Below, one piece after another: positions 14,301 through 29,300 of a stretch of 64,000 nucleotides of DNA. Under the pieces are notes generated by a model. It was not told the origin of the DNA. It did no database searches and was given only the letters and a program-made list of their open reading frames with translations. Made by a program: the position numbers and the translations under genes. The stretch spans positions 16,115,001-16,179,000 of the forward strand of contig CM072336.1 of the NCBI GenBank assembly GCA_036874045.1, read 5' to 3'. Each line of letters opens with the position of its first letter. Within the stretch, counting starts at the first letter, position 1. Origin of the DNA: Cymodocea nodosa. Its lineage: Eukaryota; Streptophyta; Magnoliopsida; Alismatales; Cymodoceaceae.

Positions 14301-17300
14301 TTTGTAGATAAAAATGGCATCAGTTAGATCCAACTTATTGCTATCTTTTCCAACAATTATATGCTTTATACAAAGACTCATCTTATGTAGTGCATGAAGA
14401 CCATATTATTCAACCTCTACACTAATCTGTTCCTCCATTTTGTGTGATTTAAGTTGAATATATTTCAGTTTCTTTTATAACTAGAAGTAGAGGCAATCTA
14501 AGAAAGCACTCTGCTTGCAATTGATTTAGACAAAGAGCGTCTATCACAAGGATCATCCACCATTTAGCTATAAACAAAAATAAGATTAGATATTAGTAAT
14601 ATAGTATGCCCATTGAAAAAATACAATATTCAAATAAAGATAGCAATCATTGCTAAAAAGTAAATACTTACCAGTAACCAAAATCATTATGGCATAAATG
14701 GCTACAAGGTGTCCAAAACCACCCCAACAGTTCGTGAAGATCTTTATCTTACTTAGGGTTTGCACCTGAGTTTTGATATTTGACTTGATTTATTAATAAT
14801 GGTCTTCAAATAGAATATTGTATATCACTTTAAAGATAATGAGCACATAAAATATTTTAAGATAAAATTGAGATTAAACATATAGGTAAATAATTACATG
14901 GCAACTTCATGTAATGGATAAAGAAGAATATTGTACAATCTCTCCTCCAAATATTAGGGGTTTTAATAAAAAAAGAACTATCTCTTCTCAATGATATGGA
15001 AATATGTGTTGAGACCTAAATTTATACATTTTTTATATGATAATTCATGCATTTTATTGAACTCAAGTAGCAATTAATGTGATTTAGTGAAGAATGATAT
15101 GTTAATTGTACTTTTAAGTTTATGCATGTTTTACATGTAAATAAATAATGCATAAATTAAATTTTATGGTTAATGAAAATCATTTATTGAAATAGTAAGA
15201 ATTGGCTATTGGAAATTGACAAACACTATGAAATATCTATTGAGGCAAGAAGTAACGAAGTCGCAACCGAGAGAAATCTATTGTTTATTTTATATCAGAA
15301 AATAGGTTTGTTGGTTAAAGAGATAACTAATAAACTAACTCCGTTGGTTATCACATAAACAACAAATCTATCATGTGAGTTACACATGTTTAACTTATTA
15401 AGTTAGTACAACTATATTCATTGATTTACATATTTGAATATTAATGTAACGCATTAAATTAGTGTTATAAAAGAGTTACCTCGATAATTAGGACTTAAAT
15501 GAAATATTTCTGGAATATATTAGGTGATATTATGCAATGAATTATATACATGTTTATGTGTTACGAAAGAGTGTTTTAAGTTTTGCAAGAGGTGCATTAT
15601 ACAAGAAATACAATTCAAAGATACATACAAGATGCAACGTAAAGAAAACTGTGGATTAACATGACAAAGAACATGGGTTTACATGGAGAAATCTCATTTG
15701 CCCAGATGGATAGAAGTTAACAGGTCATAAACAAACTAATGGTCTGAAGGTAAAGACTAAGAGAAGGCTTCAACCTGAGCAAGTCTCGAAGGACGAAAAT
15801 TGTTGTAAAGAATTAGGTGTTCTCTCTTTTTTCTTGCTTTTTATGTTATCTTGTGATGTTATGATCAACTATATCTGCTTGTGGAATTAATGTAAACTAT
15901 TTGTGATTTGTTCGACATCTGTGTTTTCTTGTATTGTGTTTGTGTTTTACTGAAATTAATATGCATGCAAATGTTAGTCTAAGTGTTGTATCGTGTGTTT
16001 ATGAAAAAAAAAACATAAAAACTAAAAACATCAAAGTCAATTGACAAATATCATATAAAAGAAAGTTTATTAATTTACCTATGATATAAGTTCGTTGATT
16101 ATTAGGTTAACCAATAGACCATATCTGTTAATTATAACATTAACAATAGAGATTAGATTTTACAATAAACCTGATTGCTATCTTTTTGGTAGATAAACAT
16201 AGTAGCATTAAAATTTGAAATCTAAAAGATATTTACCCACTCTCCAAGGATAAACTCGTACTTGCACACTAATTGTATCTAAATCCATACACTTACGATA
16301 AAATTTACAAGCATATTGAATATATTTATTAATTATAATAGTAGTGCATCAAACAATATACTTTTATACTACACAATACAGAGAAATACACTACCTCTCT
16401 TATCAAATTCAAAGTTTTATATAAGTCCTCATCAACCAATCTTAAAGCCTATGAAACAAGTTTCATAATTACAATATATTTCTTGGCATTCTCATAAAAT
16501 GTGTGATCCATAACCTAATCCCCTTGAGAAGACTAATAAGAGGTAAACAAGAATGGTGATGTTGATGTGGTTAGCCAATGACGGAGGCTCTCCTCTGGTG
16601 GAGATGAAGCCATAGACATGTGAACCAACACTCTTACATGCCTTTAAGCTCTCCTCTCTCAACAGCAATTGAGGAACAAACAAAAATGGGTAAAAAAGAA
16701 AGTAATTCTATTGAAGAATAAGAATTACAACAAAACAAACACAACTAGACAATTCTAGCATAAACTATTAGGATCAGTAGGCTCACCAAAAGGAAGGGTG
16801 AATGGTGAAGGTGTGTAAGTTTTAATTCTTTTAAAACTTAATTGAGTGATTCAAATTTACTGTGAGTAGAAATAAATTAAATGGATGCAAAGCAATAAAT
16901 AGAAAAAAACACAAGACAATTTTTAGATGATTCACTAACTCAACTAGTCCACCCCCAAGATTCACTTAGACTTCACTAAGTTTAAGAACTTACAACACTT
17001 ACTTTCAGGTAGAAGCAATAACCAACACTTGAGTTTTCAGGTAGAAACTCAGCAACCAACCTTACTTCGAACTTTCAGGTACAAACTCTAAACCAACGAT
17101 GAGTTTTCAAGTTGAAATTCACAAACCAACAGCTTTGAACTTTTTCTCAGAGTTTGAGCGTAGGAAACTTTTATGTTGCAGTGAATCTTTGAAAGTATTC
17201 TTGAATGTTGCAGACTTGAGAGTGTTTGGAATTTTTTTTTTTGTAGCTTACAATATAAGATGATCGTTATCGTTATCTTGATCTTCTCTTTACTTTTCAT

Positions 17301-20300
17301 ATTTATACCAAGAGGTATAACGATCATATCTTCTTCCAATAGATGTTTTCTGCTACACTAAATATGTAGTCAGTCCCAAAAATAGTAAGTTACCATTCTG
17401 TCTGATGTTCAGTAAGTAACATTCTAATTCCCTTTGATTTTCGGATGGTTATATATGTAGCTCACCGAAGAGCATTTGTAACTCACTGAAACTTCACTTA
17501 AATCATGTTGTCTATGTCACGTGAGAATTTAAGTTGTTCACGTGAGATGTAATGACTTCAGAAACTTGTAACTTTAACTTACCGAAAAGTTCTTGACTTT
17601 CGAATAGTTAACTACAGTAACTCTCCGATTCTGCTTTTAAACTTCTGATTGCTGTCTTCTTAATTCCACACGTGCATAAAAAGATAACTTAAGTTTCAGA
17701 CAGTTAACTCTATAACCTTCCGAAATCTCAAGTTTTTCGAATAGTTAACTTTCTAACTCTCCAAAAAATCCTTTTAAGCTTCTGTCTGAATTTCTGCACA
17801 TAAGTAAATGAAATGACTTAAGTTTCGAATAGTTAGCTTTCCTAACTTTCTAATTTCCTTGAACTTTCGAATAGTTAACTCCTTAACTCTCCGATTCTTC
17901 AACCAGCCATCTTTCAAACTCTCCGAAGGCCTTGTATTTTCGGATAGTTAACCTTCTAACTATCCGATAAAGTTTCTGCTGGTTAACACTGACTCTTCGG
18001 ATACTTAAGTCTAATAACTCACCGAAAATTTATCTCTTCCAAATGGTTAAGCCTAGTAACCTTCCGAAATCATGTTTATCTCTCGCAACACATACTGAAC
18101 TATCTGTAATGACTTATCTGTCTTCTGCTCTTCTACTGAACTGTCATATCTGTGAAATACAAATTATTTCCTCACATAGATTTTTGCATTATCAAAATAC
18201 TAAGGTCCTAACATAAACAACTACCAAGCAATGTCAAACATGTCTAACATATAAAAATGATACCTAAATATATAGATGTCAAGGTACCATAGGTTGGTCC
18301 TTAAGCTTACAAGGCCATTAAAACACATTCCCATATTCTCAAGTAGGTGAATCTTCTCCTCCACATTAAGGAAGTAAGAAGAAGTTTTACTTTAACCAAC
18401 TCTAAGATTGCCACGTACCTCCACCTTCCCAAAGGTTTAACACTTGATTGCCACATAAGCTAGAGTCATCATTGTACTTCTAATCTTCCTCTTAAAGTCT
18501 TTTTTCCAACAAATATTTACATACCTCATAACTCTCATGTTTAAGTCATGTTGTGGTTGAACTTTTCAACAAGTGCATCCTCTAAGACTACTAGGAAACT
18601 TCTAGGAATCACAGATGTTTTGGCACAAAGATTCACTTAGAATCTATCAGGATCTCCATTTTATGATAGCTCTCCTTCTAATGTTTATATGTATATATGG
18701 CATGTCAAGCTCAAGTACTTTCATCACCTACAAATAAGTCAACACTTGTACGTCAAATCATGTTTTCATTATTGCATCTATTATATATCATAAATACACT
18801 CCTTTAATTGCATCTACTGAGATGACATTATAAAATAAATTTTGATATAGTAATTCCAACTTTTATTTAGTATTTGTTCACATCTTTAATATTCTTTACT
18901 TATGTTTGTCTCATCTTGCAACTACCTCATTTAGAAGTTGGTAGTCAAATTTCTAATTATATGTTCTAAACATACCTATAATTCTCTTTCCTTTTGAAGT
19001 AGGCAATGCAAGTGCACCAAATATACTCCCCTTCTCAAAGTGTCTAGTTCTTAAAGAATTATATAAGGATCTAAATTGCCCCTACCTCTATTCCTCTCTA
19101 GACTGCATCACTACCTCTTTATAAGATCATTGCTCTTCTTTGTTCATTATATCAAGTGGGTAGACAATGTCCTCATCATTGTTGTCAACGAGGACATAGA
19201 GAATCTCCAACTTTATTCTCCTCTACCATGTATGGAATTCCCTCAACCTCTTACTCTAAGATAAGTCTAAGTCATTCAACCTTCATGATACTCTCACTCT
19301 TCTTTGCCTTTGTATCCTTTAGTAATTATCTCATCTAATCTTTAACAATGGGAACATATGAAAGGCACTTTATAATATTGTTGTAGCAACTAACCAAATA
19401 CTGTTTCAATCTAGGCACGTCACCTCCTATTTTCTTCCTATATTACTTGCATTAGGTCCTGTCACTGATAAGAAGCTCATGAAGCCAACTATGATCTTCA
19501 TTTCTGCCAAGATCATACTCATGATCACTCACTCTTCAATCACATCTACTCGACATTTTCACAACTGCAAGTAACACCAAAAACATAAGTTAAAACATCA
19601 TTTTTTACAACTAATCAAATGGAATCAATATAATTCAAAAAATATATTTACTAAAAATAATTAATATTCACTGAAAATCACTAATATTCTCTAAAATTTA
19701 CAAATACTCATAGAAGATCACTGATGAAAGTCACCAATATTCATTAAAAATCATCAATATTCTCTAAAAATTACAAATATTCTCCAACATATTCACTAAC
19801 ACTCCAAAAAATCATTGATATTCATAAAATTCGAAATTGTTAAAAAAATTAAAACATAACACAAATAACTCACATCTACTTTAAAATGAAAGAAATAAAA
19901 TAGAGAAGAGAATCCACCATAAGATAGAACCATAAAACAGATATCAAGTGTTGAATTGATGACTTCTCTCAAGAAAAATACCTCTAAAGTGTAAATTGAA
20001 AGCCTTCTATTTGATAGACACAAAGATCAACCTAATTAGAGTGGAGTTCAAAAGCATTGAAGAGGAGAGGAGAAAATATCTAAAATTCACCTGAAACTAG
20101 TCAGATCCACCTATTGTCCACAGATCACAAGGATGGATCGATCCTTCAAAGGTATTTCTTAGACCAAACATAACTTCCTTTGACTACCCTCAAGATTCTA
20201 GTTAGATCTAAAGTATTAAGCCACTTCCCCATGATGTTGTTAGAGGCGAAGACAGTATTTTCAACATCAACAAAAGATAACAAGTAGTCAGATAATTGAA

Positions 20301-23300
20301 TCGATCCTTGCAGTTTGCAATGTGTTGTTAGTGAGTTATCACATAAGTCCCCAAAAAAGTTAGAGTTATTGCATAACACAGTGGGAAAACTCCTAGAGTT
20401 TATTAAAGACAACAAAGTTGCTCAAAAAGTAAACAACCTAATGACTAAAGCTTTTGATAAGTTAGCTCACACAAGTATCTAAAGTATACGTGACAAGGGT
20501 CAACTAATTAGCACTAAAATGTTGTATAGCTCAAACAATTAAAAGCTTAAGCAACCAAAAGCAACAGAGGGAATGGTTATTTCCAAGAAATGATGCAAAA
20601 TGCTTTAGTGACCTATCTAGCTAAGAGTCCAAGGGTGTTGGTGAATTACTACTTCAACCAATCAAACATGCAAATTAGCACTCCAACCAATTCGAAAAGC
20701 TAAAGGCTCAATTGACCGAGGTTCTCAATTAGCTAAAGCATTGTTAGCCATTAATTGTTATGTTGATTTACTATAATGTCTCTCTAACCCTAATAGAGCA
20801 TCATAAATACACTCCTACCACCATAGACCACAATTAATCGATACACAACCTAACGTACTTATCTTGTGTGTATGTGAACTTCATTGTCTGAGAATTCTAT
20901 AACTGAGTGAAAATTACAACAAGAACAATTTATATTTGTTGAGTGACTTAGTGGATTACTAGAAAGAGAGTGTTGTAATAACTCGATACACAACCTAACA
21001 TACTTGTCTTGTGTGTACATGAACTTCCTTACCTAAGAATTCTATATGTTGTACTAAGTAAAAGTTGCAACAAGAACAATTTGTTTTTGCTGAGTGACTT
21101 AGTGGATTACTAGAAAGAGAAGTTGTAGACATAGATAGTTGTCGAACCACATAATTCATTATGTACAATTCCCTCCACCTCCTTCTCTTTCTTCAACTTA
21201 AGTATATCGTACAATCAAAGTTTGTAATCTTCTAGTCTTCCACTGTAGCAACACATGAAAGAGATTTTTTTCACTACTAGTATCAAAGCTTGCAGATTGC
21301 TGTCTAAAAGAAATCTACAAGTAGATATGGTAGACGATAGGAAGTTGAAGATTGAGAGGTTTGCTGGAAAGGATTTTAACTCCTAAAAGATGCAAATAAA
21401 AGATTATTTGTATCAGAGGAAACTACACCAACCACTTGTAGGAGTGAAGTCAGTTAGAATGGATCAAGTTGAGTAAGAGCTGCTAGACAAATAGACTATC
21501 AGAGTTTTCAGGCTATCATTAACTAAGAATGTAACTTTTAACATGGTGAAAGAGAAGACAACTGTTGACTTGATTATTGCTCTCTCAAACATGTATAAAA
21601 AGCTATGAACAACGAATAAAGGATACCTTACAAGAAAATTGTTCAACTTAGGAATGAAGGTAGTAATATGACAAACCATGGTAATACCCTCAATACTATA
21701 TTAACTCAACTGAATTCAGTAAATATAGTATTTGATGATGAAATTAGGATTTTGATTTTGTTGTTTCCACTACCTAATAGTTCATCTACTGTAGTAACTA
21801 ATATTAGCAGCTCATTAGGTTACGAGAATCTCAAAATAAATGACATCAAAGACCTGATTTTAAGTGAAGATGTTTAAAGAAAAAGCTCAAGAGAAGTTTC
21901 AACATCTGCTCTCAATGTCAACAGTAAAGGAAGAAGCCCAAGTAAGGGCAACAGGAACCAAGGTCATGAAAGATCCAAATCTAAAAAGTCAAGCAAAGGA
22001 AAGAAAAGTGTCATCTATTGAAATTGTGACAAATAAGGACACTTTAGGTCTAAGTGTAGAGCTTCAAAGAAAAGTAACAAAGGACAATCACTTGAGTGAG
22101 AAAGTACAAATGTTTTGTCAAAAGGATCAGATGAAGCATTGGTTTGCTATGTTGACAATTTAGTTGACTGATGAATTTTGGATTCAAGAACTTCGTACCA
22201 TACTACTTACAAGAATGAGTTGTTGCACGACTATTGTGCAATGGATGTAAGGAAAGTGTATCTTGCTAACAATGAAGCATTGAATGTACTTGGTAGGGGA
22301 ACAATTCACATCAAGACAAGTCAAGAACTGTGAAAATTAAGGGATGTAAGAAGATATATCTCTGGTCTAACTAAGAATCTAACTTTCACAAGTCAATTAG
22401 ATTTTGAGGGTTACTTCTTTTCATTTAAGGCTGGACAATGAAAAATAACCAAAGATACTCAAGTTGCTACTAGAGGGAATAAAATTGGAACCCTCTATCT
22501 CACATTAAGTAATGATGACACCATTGCAATAGTAAACAATTTTACTGAATCAACCTTTAACATAATAGAATAGGACACATGAACAAGAGATGACTGAAAA
22601 TACTTGTGGCAAAGGGAAGAATTTCAAGCCTAAAGTTTACTGACTTGAAATTATGTGAGGATTGTATTCTAGGGAAGTAGAAAGGATTAGTTTCTCTAAG
22701 ACTAATTCTGAACTAAATCACAAAAACTGGAGTTGATTCATACTGACATGTAAAGACTAACTAGAATTAGTTTTATTAGAAGTTCTCATTACTATGTCGC
22801 GTTCATCAATGATAGCATAAGGAAGGTGTGGATCTACTTTTTCAAACAAGTCTAAATTTTCTCAGTCTTCAAGAAGTAGAAGACTAAAGCAGAATATCAA
22901 TGTGGGAAGAAAGTAAAGTATATAAGGTCTGATAATGGTAAAGAGTATGATAGGTAAGAGTTTAAAGCATTCTGTGAAGAACATGGAATTAGGAGATAGA
23001 AAATTATTGATAAGACTCCACAACAAAATGTTGTTGAACAGATGAACAAGACCTTAAATGAAAAAACTAGAAGTATGAAACTACATGTAGGGTTCTCCAA
23101 GTCATTTTGAACAAAAGTAGTCAATACAGTTGCATACCTAATTAACAGAGGACCTTCAATCCCTATAGGCTTCAAAATTCCTCAAGAGGAATTTTGAATA
23201 AGAAGAGAAGCCAATCATACTCACTTGAGAGTATTTGAATTAGTTGTAATGCCCATGTAGACAATAAATACAAGTTGGATCTAAAAGCAAGAAAGTGCTA

Positions 23301-26300
23301 CTTCATTGACTATAGGTAAGATTACTTTGACTATAGGTTCTGAAATGATGTAGCCAAAAAAGTAATCAAGGCAAAGCACATAACATTTGACGAATCCAAG
23401 ATGTTTCATCACAAAAATGGTGTTGAAGTTGAGGACAAATGTCAGGCATTTGAATCTCAAGCTGTAAATGATATTAGTTTTGATGACATAACTGATGATG
23501 CACTTTAACACTTAGAGATTAGGAATGAAAATCAAATCATGATGATGAAGAAGAGGAATGAGAACAACAGCAAACTACAACTCCAACATTGAAAGATCTT
23601 CCAAAGTCTCTAGACCTCCTAAAAGATATGTCTCATCCTTCAATTATCTGTTGTTGACAAATGAGGGAGAACCAAAATTCTATCCTGAAACTACAAAGTA
23701 GAGTGATATAAAATAGTAGGAGTTAGCCATAATTGAAGAAATAAAAGCTCTAAAGAAGAACAAAATATAAAAGTTAACTCTATTGCCAGAAAAGAAGAAA
23801 CTCCTATGAAACAAGTGAGTGTTCAAACTAAAAGAAAATCTAAATGACAGGAAGAGATATAAAGTTAAACTGGTGGTCAAGAGATTTGAGTAAATCCAAG
23901 ACAAACTATACAAAAGTATTCTCCTCTATGGTTAAGATGACCACAATTAAAATAGTATTAAGTATATTTGCTACAAAAAATCTATTTCTAAATTAGATGA
24001 AGGTAAAAATAATTTTCCTCTATGAAGATTTAGAGGAAGAACTTTACATAGAACAGTTCAAAGGATTTACAATTGCTGATAAGAAAAATCTAGTTTATAG
24101 GTTGCAGAAGAGTTTGTATGACTTGAAATAAGCTCCTAGATAGTGGTATAAGAAATTTGATAGTTTCGTCTATACCACAATCTTCAAGAGATGCAACTCA
24201 GATTTCCATCATTACTTTAGACAACGCATTAACTATTATGTCATTCTACTAATATATGTAGATGACATATTGATTGCAAGCTCAAGCATGGAAGAAATTA
24301 ATGAGCTAAAAAGATAATTGTCAAAGCAATTTGACATGAAAGATTTGAGGAAAGAAAAACAAATTCTTACGATAAGAATTTATAGAAATAGCAATAATGA
24401 AACTATAAGGTTGAATCAGAAAAAATACTTGGAGAATATTCTCAAAAAGTACAATATTCCTATTGTTAGACTTACAAGTTTACCCTTAGGTGCTCACCTT
24501 AAACTGTCTAAAGAGCAATCACCTAAACTGCTAAAGAAATGATTATCATGTCAAAGGTACCTTATACATCAATTGTGGGAAACTTGATGTAAGTTATGAT
24601 CTATATCAGGCCAAATATAATTCATTCAATGGAAGTTGTAAGCAAGTACATATCAAATTTAGGTACTGAACATTAAGATGTTGTTAAGTGGATCTTGAAA
24701 TATCTCAACAATTCTTCAGGTATCAATTTGTGCTACAAGAAGGGATTAGTTGTATTGAAAGGGTTTTGTGATGTAGATCTAGGAGAAAAACTTGACCTAA
24801 GCAAAAGCACTTTAATTTGGTAGAAAGATAATATACTTTACTGTGATAATCAGAGTACAATTTACTTAGCCAAAAATCCAAAATTTCATTCAAAATTAAA
24901 GCACATTTGGATGAAGTATCATTTCATCAGACAACTGATTAAAGAAGGGAGCCTAAATTTAGAGAAAGTAGCAAGTTCTAAAAATGTTGTTAATATGCTG
25001 ACTAAAGTTCTGAATGTTCAAGAGCTATAGTTGTATAAAACCTTAGTTGGTCTCTAAGATATCTGAAGAAATAAGACAACCTCTAATCCACTACAGTAAG
25101 TCACTATATAAAAAAAATACAAGTGATAAAAAAAGAAGTTGTTGAATACAGTCTTTAAGTAAGAGATTGTTAGAAGTAAAAATAGTATTTTCAACATCAA
25201 TAAAGGACAACAGGTAGTCAGATGACTGAATTGATCCTTGCAATGTGCAATGCATATCATCAATGAGTTATTGCATAAGTCCTTAAGAAGCTAGGGAGTT
25301 ATTGCATAACACAACAAGAAAACTTATAGAGTTAATTGAAGACAACAAAGTTGCTCGACAAATTAGCAGCCTAGCAACCGAAGCTTTCGATAAGTTAACT
25401 CACACAAGTATTCGAAGTATTACAACACATGACGAGGGTCAACTAATTAGCACTAGAAGGCTATAGAGTTTGGACAGTTAAAAGCTTAAGCAATAGAGGG
25501 AACAACTATTTCCAGGAAGTAGCATAGAAGGCTTCAATGACCTATCCAGCTAAAAGTTTGAGGGTGTCAACGAATTACTACTTCAACTAACCAAACGTGC
25601 AAATTAGCACTCCAGCTAGTTCAAAAAGCTAAAGGTTCAACTAACTGAGGTTCTTGGTTAGCTGAAGCATTATTGCTCATTAATTGTTATGTTGATTTAC
25701 TGTAATGTCTCTCTAACCCTAGTAGAGTATCATAAATACACTCCCACCATCATACACCACAATAACTCAATACACAACCTAACATATTTGTCTTATATGT
25801 AGTGAACTTCCTTACCTAAAAATTCTATATGTTGCACTGAGCGAAAGTTGCAACAAAAACAATTTGTATTTGCTAAGTGACTGAGTGAATTGCTAGAAAG
25901 AGAAACCATGGATGTAAGCAACTGTCAAACCACGTAAATCTCTATATTCAATTCCCTCCACATCATTCTCTTTCTTCAACTTGTGTTATCGTGCAACCAA
26001 AGTTTATAATCTTCTAGTCTTCCACTACAGCAACATGTGAGAGGGACTTTTTTCACAATAGATGCCACATCAACCATATACCTTCTCAAAATTTCTAAAG
26101 CTACCAACCTCTTCCTTAGAATAAATCCTATTTCCAACCTCTAATCCACAACATAAATCAACATCCATGCCCTCCCCTTGCTCAATACATCACCAAAAGG
26201 CTCAACTACATCAAGAGAGGATGTATCCTACATATTAATTGGTGAAATGAGTGTAGATTTAAGCTGAAAGATCATGTGGGAGGACAAAAATAAAGAAACA

Positions 26301-29300
26301 TCATTTCTACCCTCTTACCATTTCCCCCAATCATTTCTACCCTTGTTGATCCACAATGCTCTATTAGAGATTGCTGCCAAAAAAGTGCATACATCTGTCA
26401 AAGGGAAACTTGAAGAGACATCCATCAAATCATTAGGAAGTTCATCTCTATCACCACCACATGTCCAAAGTCCAACTTCTACCTTCTAATCACCAGTCAC
26501 ATGTCCCTTGACTAGGGTCCATGCCCTTCCTTTGTTACTTTCTAGAGAAGAAATAATTAAGACAAAGACCTGAGTCTACATAAAGCCCCAACATAATCAA
26601 TCAATTCCCCTCTCCATTCTACATGCATAATAAGTTACCATCTTTAAACCATCTCATATCCAATTTGAGGCTCAATACAAAAAAGCAACCCTAACCACTT
26701 CATCCACCTCAACTTTTAGGGAGGGGGAAGGTTTGTGCACCTAGACACCAAAGGAAACCAATGGAAGTAAACGATTTCCTTTTGACTAAAAGTAGGCTTA
26801 AAAGGATGGTGTTTCTCCTTAAATAATAAGACACAAGAATAATTATGAATAAAAACAATATAATACTTATAACCAACTACAAAGAAGACCTTAACAATAC
26901 CCTAAATATCGAAATGCACTAATTCAAACAGACTTTAACTTGATAAAAACAATATAATCAGCTATAAAGGAGACCTTAACAGGACCTTCAATATAATACT
27001 TAGATCAATAAAAATAATATAATACTTATAACCAACTATAAAGGAGGAGATCTTCACAATACCCTAAACATCAAAATGCACTAATTCAAATAGACTCTAA
27101 CTTGACACAAGATGCAAACAACAAAAGGTAGCATAATGGTGCTTACCTAATTAAGAAGACTCAATCAAAGTCAAAAATAGACACTTAAGGTAATGCTTGT
27201 TAAAGTTTATGATGGGAACAATCTCCTAGCTAATAATGCCACAGGTTGAAAGATTTAAAAGTCAATGCTAGGTGCACAAGTCCATGAGGAATATCATTCT
27301 AAACAAGAATATACACACCCCATTTTGCCTTATAGCCCAAACTAATCATCTTCCCCATCTGCAAGTTCTTAAAACACAATGGAAAGGAAAAAATCTCATA
27401 GAATAAGAGAAGTATTTAGTAATAACACCAATAGATAAGTTAGTAGGAAAATCAAGTATAAAGAAGACAAAATCAAGGGTTATCTAGGAGAGAGTCTAGA
27501 CAACCCCTTCTCCAAAAATGAAGTAGGTGTGTCATTAGCTATAAAAATGGAATTAAGATTGGATAAGTTGGAAGTTAGATAAACAGTTCATAGGTACCTA
27601 GCATGTAATAAGAAGCACCAAAGTCTATTATCTACGAATCATTCTTGAAGACCAAAAAGGAAACAATACCTAAAGAGGATGTTGTCGTATGAGATGGTGT
27701 GGCAAAAATCAGGTCCTCTCGAAGTTGTAAGAACTCAACATATTCAGTCTATGTAAGTGAGGCTGTAGATGCACCTATAGATCTGGACTCAATGGACAAA
27801 CCATCTCTAGAAGATTCAAGTACCTCAATAGACAATCATACCTACTCCAATTTACAATATTTCCAACAATACTTACTAGACCAATGGTTAGTGTAACCAC
27901 AATACTCACAAGGTTATTCACCATGACCTCCTCAACCATCACCTCTACCTATACCACAATCTCAACCCCAAGTAGCCATAGTGGATTTATTGGTAAAAGG
28001 ACTAGGAGTCAGAAAAGATATGCAACACCTTAGAAAAGGTGGTTTAGAGATCAAAATTAGTATCTACGCATGAACTTACTAGAGATTTATTGATTCAAAA
28101 TGTGCAAGTAGGCAATAACAAGCAACTCATTTTGATAGTATGGGGATTTAGTAAGATCAATGGCGAGTGATTGGTGTATCTCAAGTTCATCAACAGGGGC
28201 ACAAAAGGTTGTGAAGTGCTCTTGCATAATGTACCCCTTGACAATCAATGAATATCTACTCATAAACTTCAAAAATCTAACTAATGTTCTTATGTCCATA
28301 CATAAGTTGCAATGTATCCAAAATCTTTTTGGCTAACTCAAACATCATCACATTGCAAACAATGTCAAACTCCATACTATTGAGCACCCATGACATAACC
28401 ACAACATCAATAATACAACAATCTCCATAAGTAGCATCTTTGACACCCAACGAGGATTGATGAAGGTGCTTCAGGCACTTATGGGCTAGTAGAAATTTTC
28501 TAAAACTGTGCCCACAAAAGGAACTGTTGAATTTTTCTAAGGTACCACTTAAGTTTTTTTGCTAGAGGATCAACAGAGTTCATGTTTTAATTTCCAATCC
28601 ATATAAAGTCCATTTACCATTATTTACAACATTTTCTCTACCATGTAACAATGGTTTTAATGCACTTTTCCAAATGCAAACACTTGAAGTCACATAAAAG
28701 AGATACTAGTGTAACCAATATTAAAGAACTGCTGAAGAAAGTAATATCATTTGATACTTTGGCTTTAATATTTTTTGAGCATTATCTTGACTTAAACGTT
28801 CTTTGGTCAATTCTACATGACAGGGATAGAGTCTTCAATGTCATCATTGTACATAAAATTTCAACGAAAATAACAGTTTAAACCATGACATGGATCCTGT
28901 TTATGTTCACAAATGTAGTAATAGAGACAAATAAAACAGTTGCAAATGTCAATGAAAATGACAAAATAGACTTAGCATTCCACAAATTCAAAAACATGTC
29001 AATTCATTCATATTTTTATTTGAAATAACTATTACGAAAAATTTTAAAAAGTAATATTCATCATATATCAACCTACCTGAACCATAAGAAGCATCTCACA
29101 AAGAGTTCCACTTCCTTTTCGCAAAACTTCATCAGGAGGCATAGGTATGATAGTTGCTAAAGAGAAAATGAAAGGGTGCACATATAACATATATAGGTAG
29201 TAAGTTGCTACAGCATCTGACACTGAATAAGAGGCCATCATCTGCAATACCATCAACATGAATCAAAGATGCAACACATGAAAGGGTCAAAAGATGCATC

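Larger units (their letters stand above)
20238..26055 (+). mobile_element. Decayed copia element with both LTRs
   Basis: The 5' LTR (20238 to about 21273) and 3' LTR (25168 to about 26055) both start TGTTAGA and share long blocks such as CAGTATTTTCAACATC. The 5' LTR is followed by a decayed primer site, TAGTATCAAAGC. The internal 3.9 kb keeps gag, protease, integrase, RT and RNase H in order, all broken by stops. Flanks GATGT and GATGC may be a decayed 5-bp duplication. It lies in POLE intron 12 on the strand opposite to POLE. Confidence 0.75.

Noticed and set aside
16492..17339. Short minus-strand frames near the solo LTR
   Set aside because: The second overlaps LTR sequence and the first has no recognisable domain.
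19650..19830. CRISPR-like array
   Set aside because: The units are degenerate, have no distinct spacers, and this is nuclear plant DNA; it is a minisatellite.
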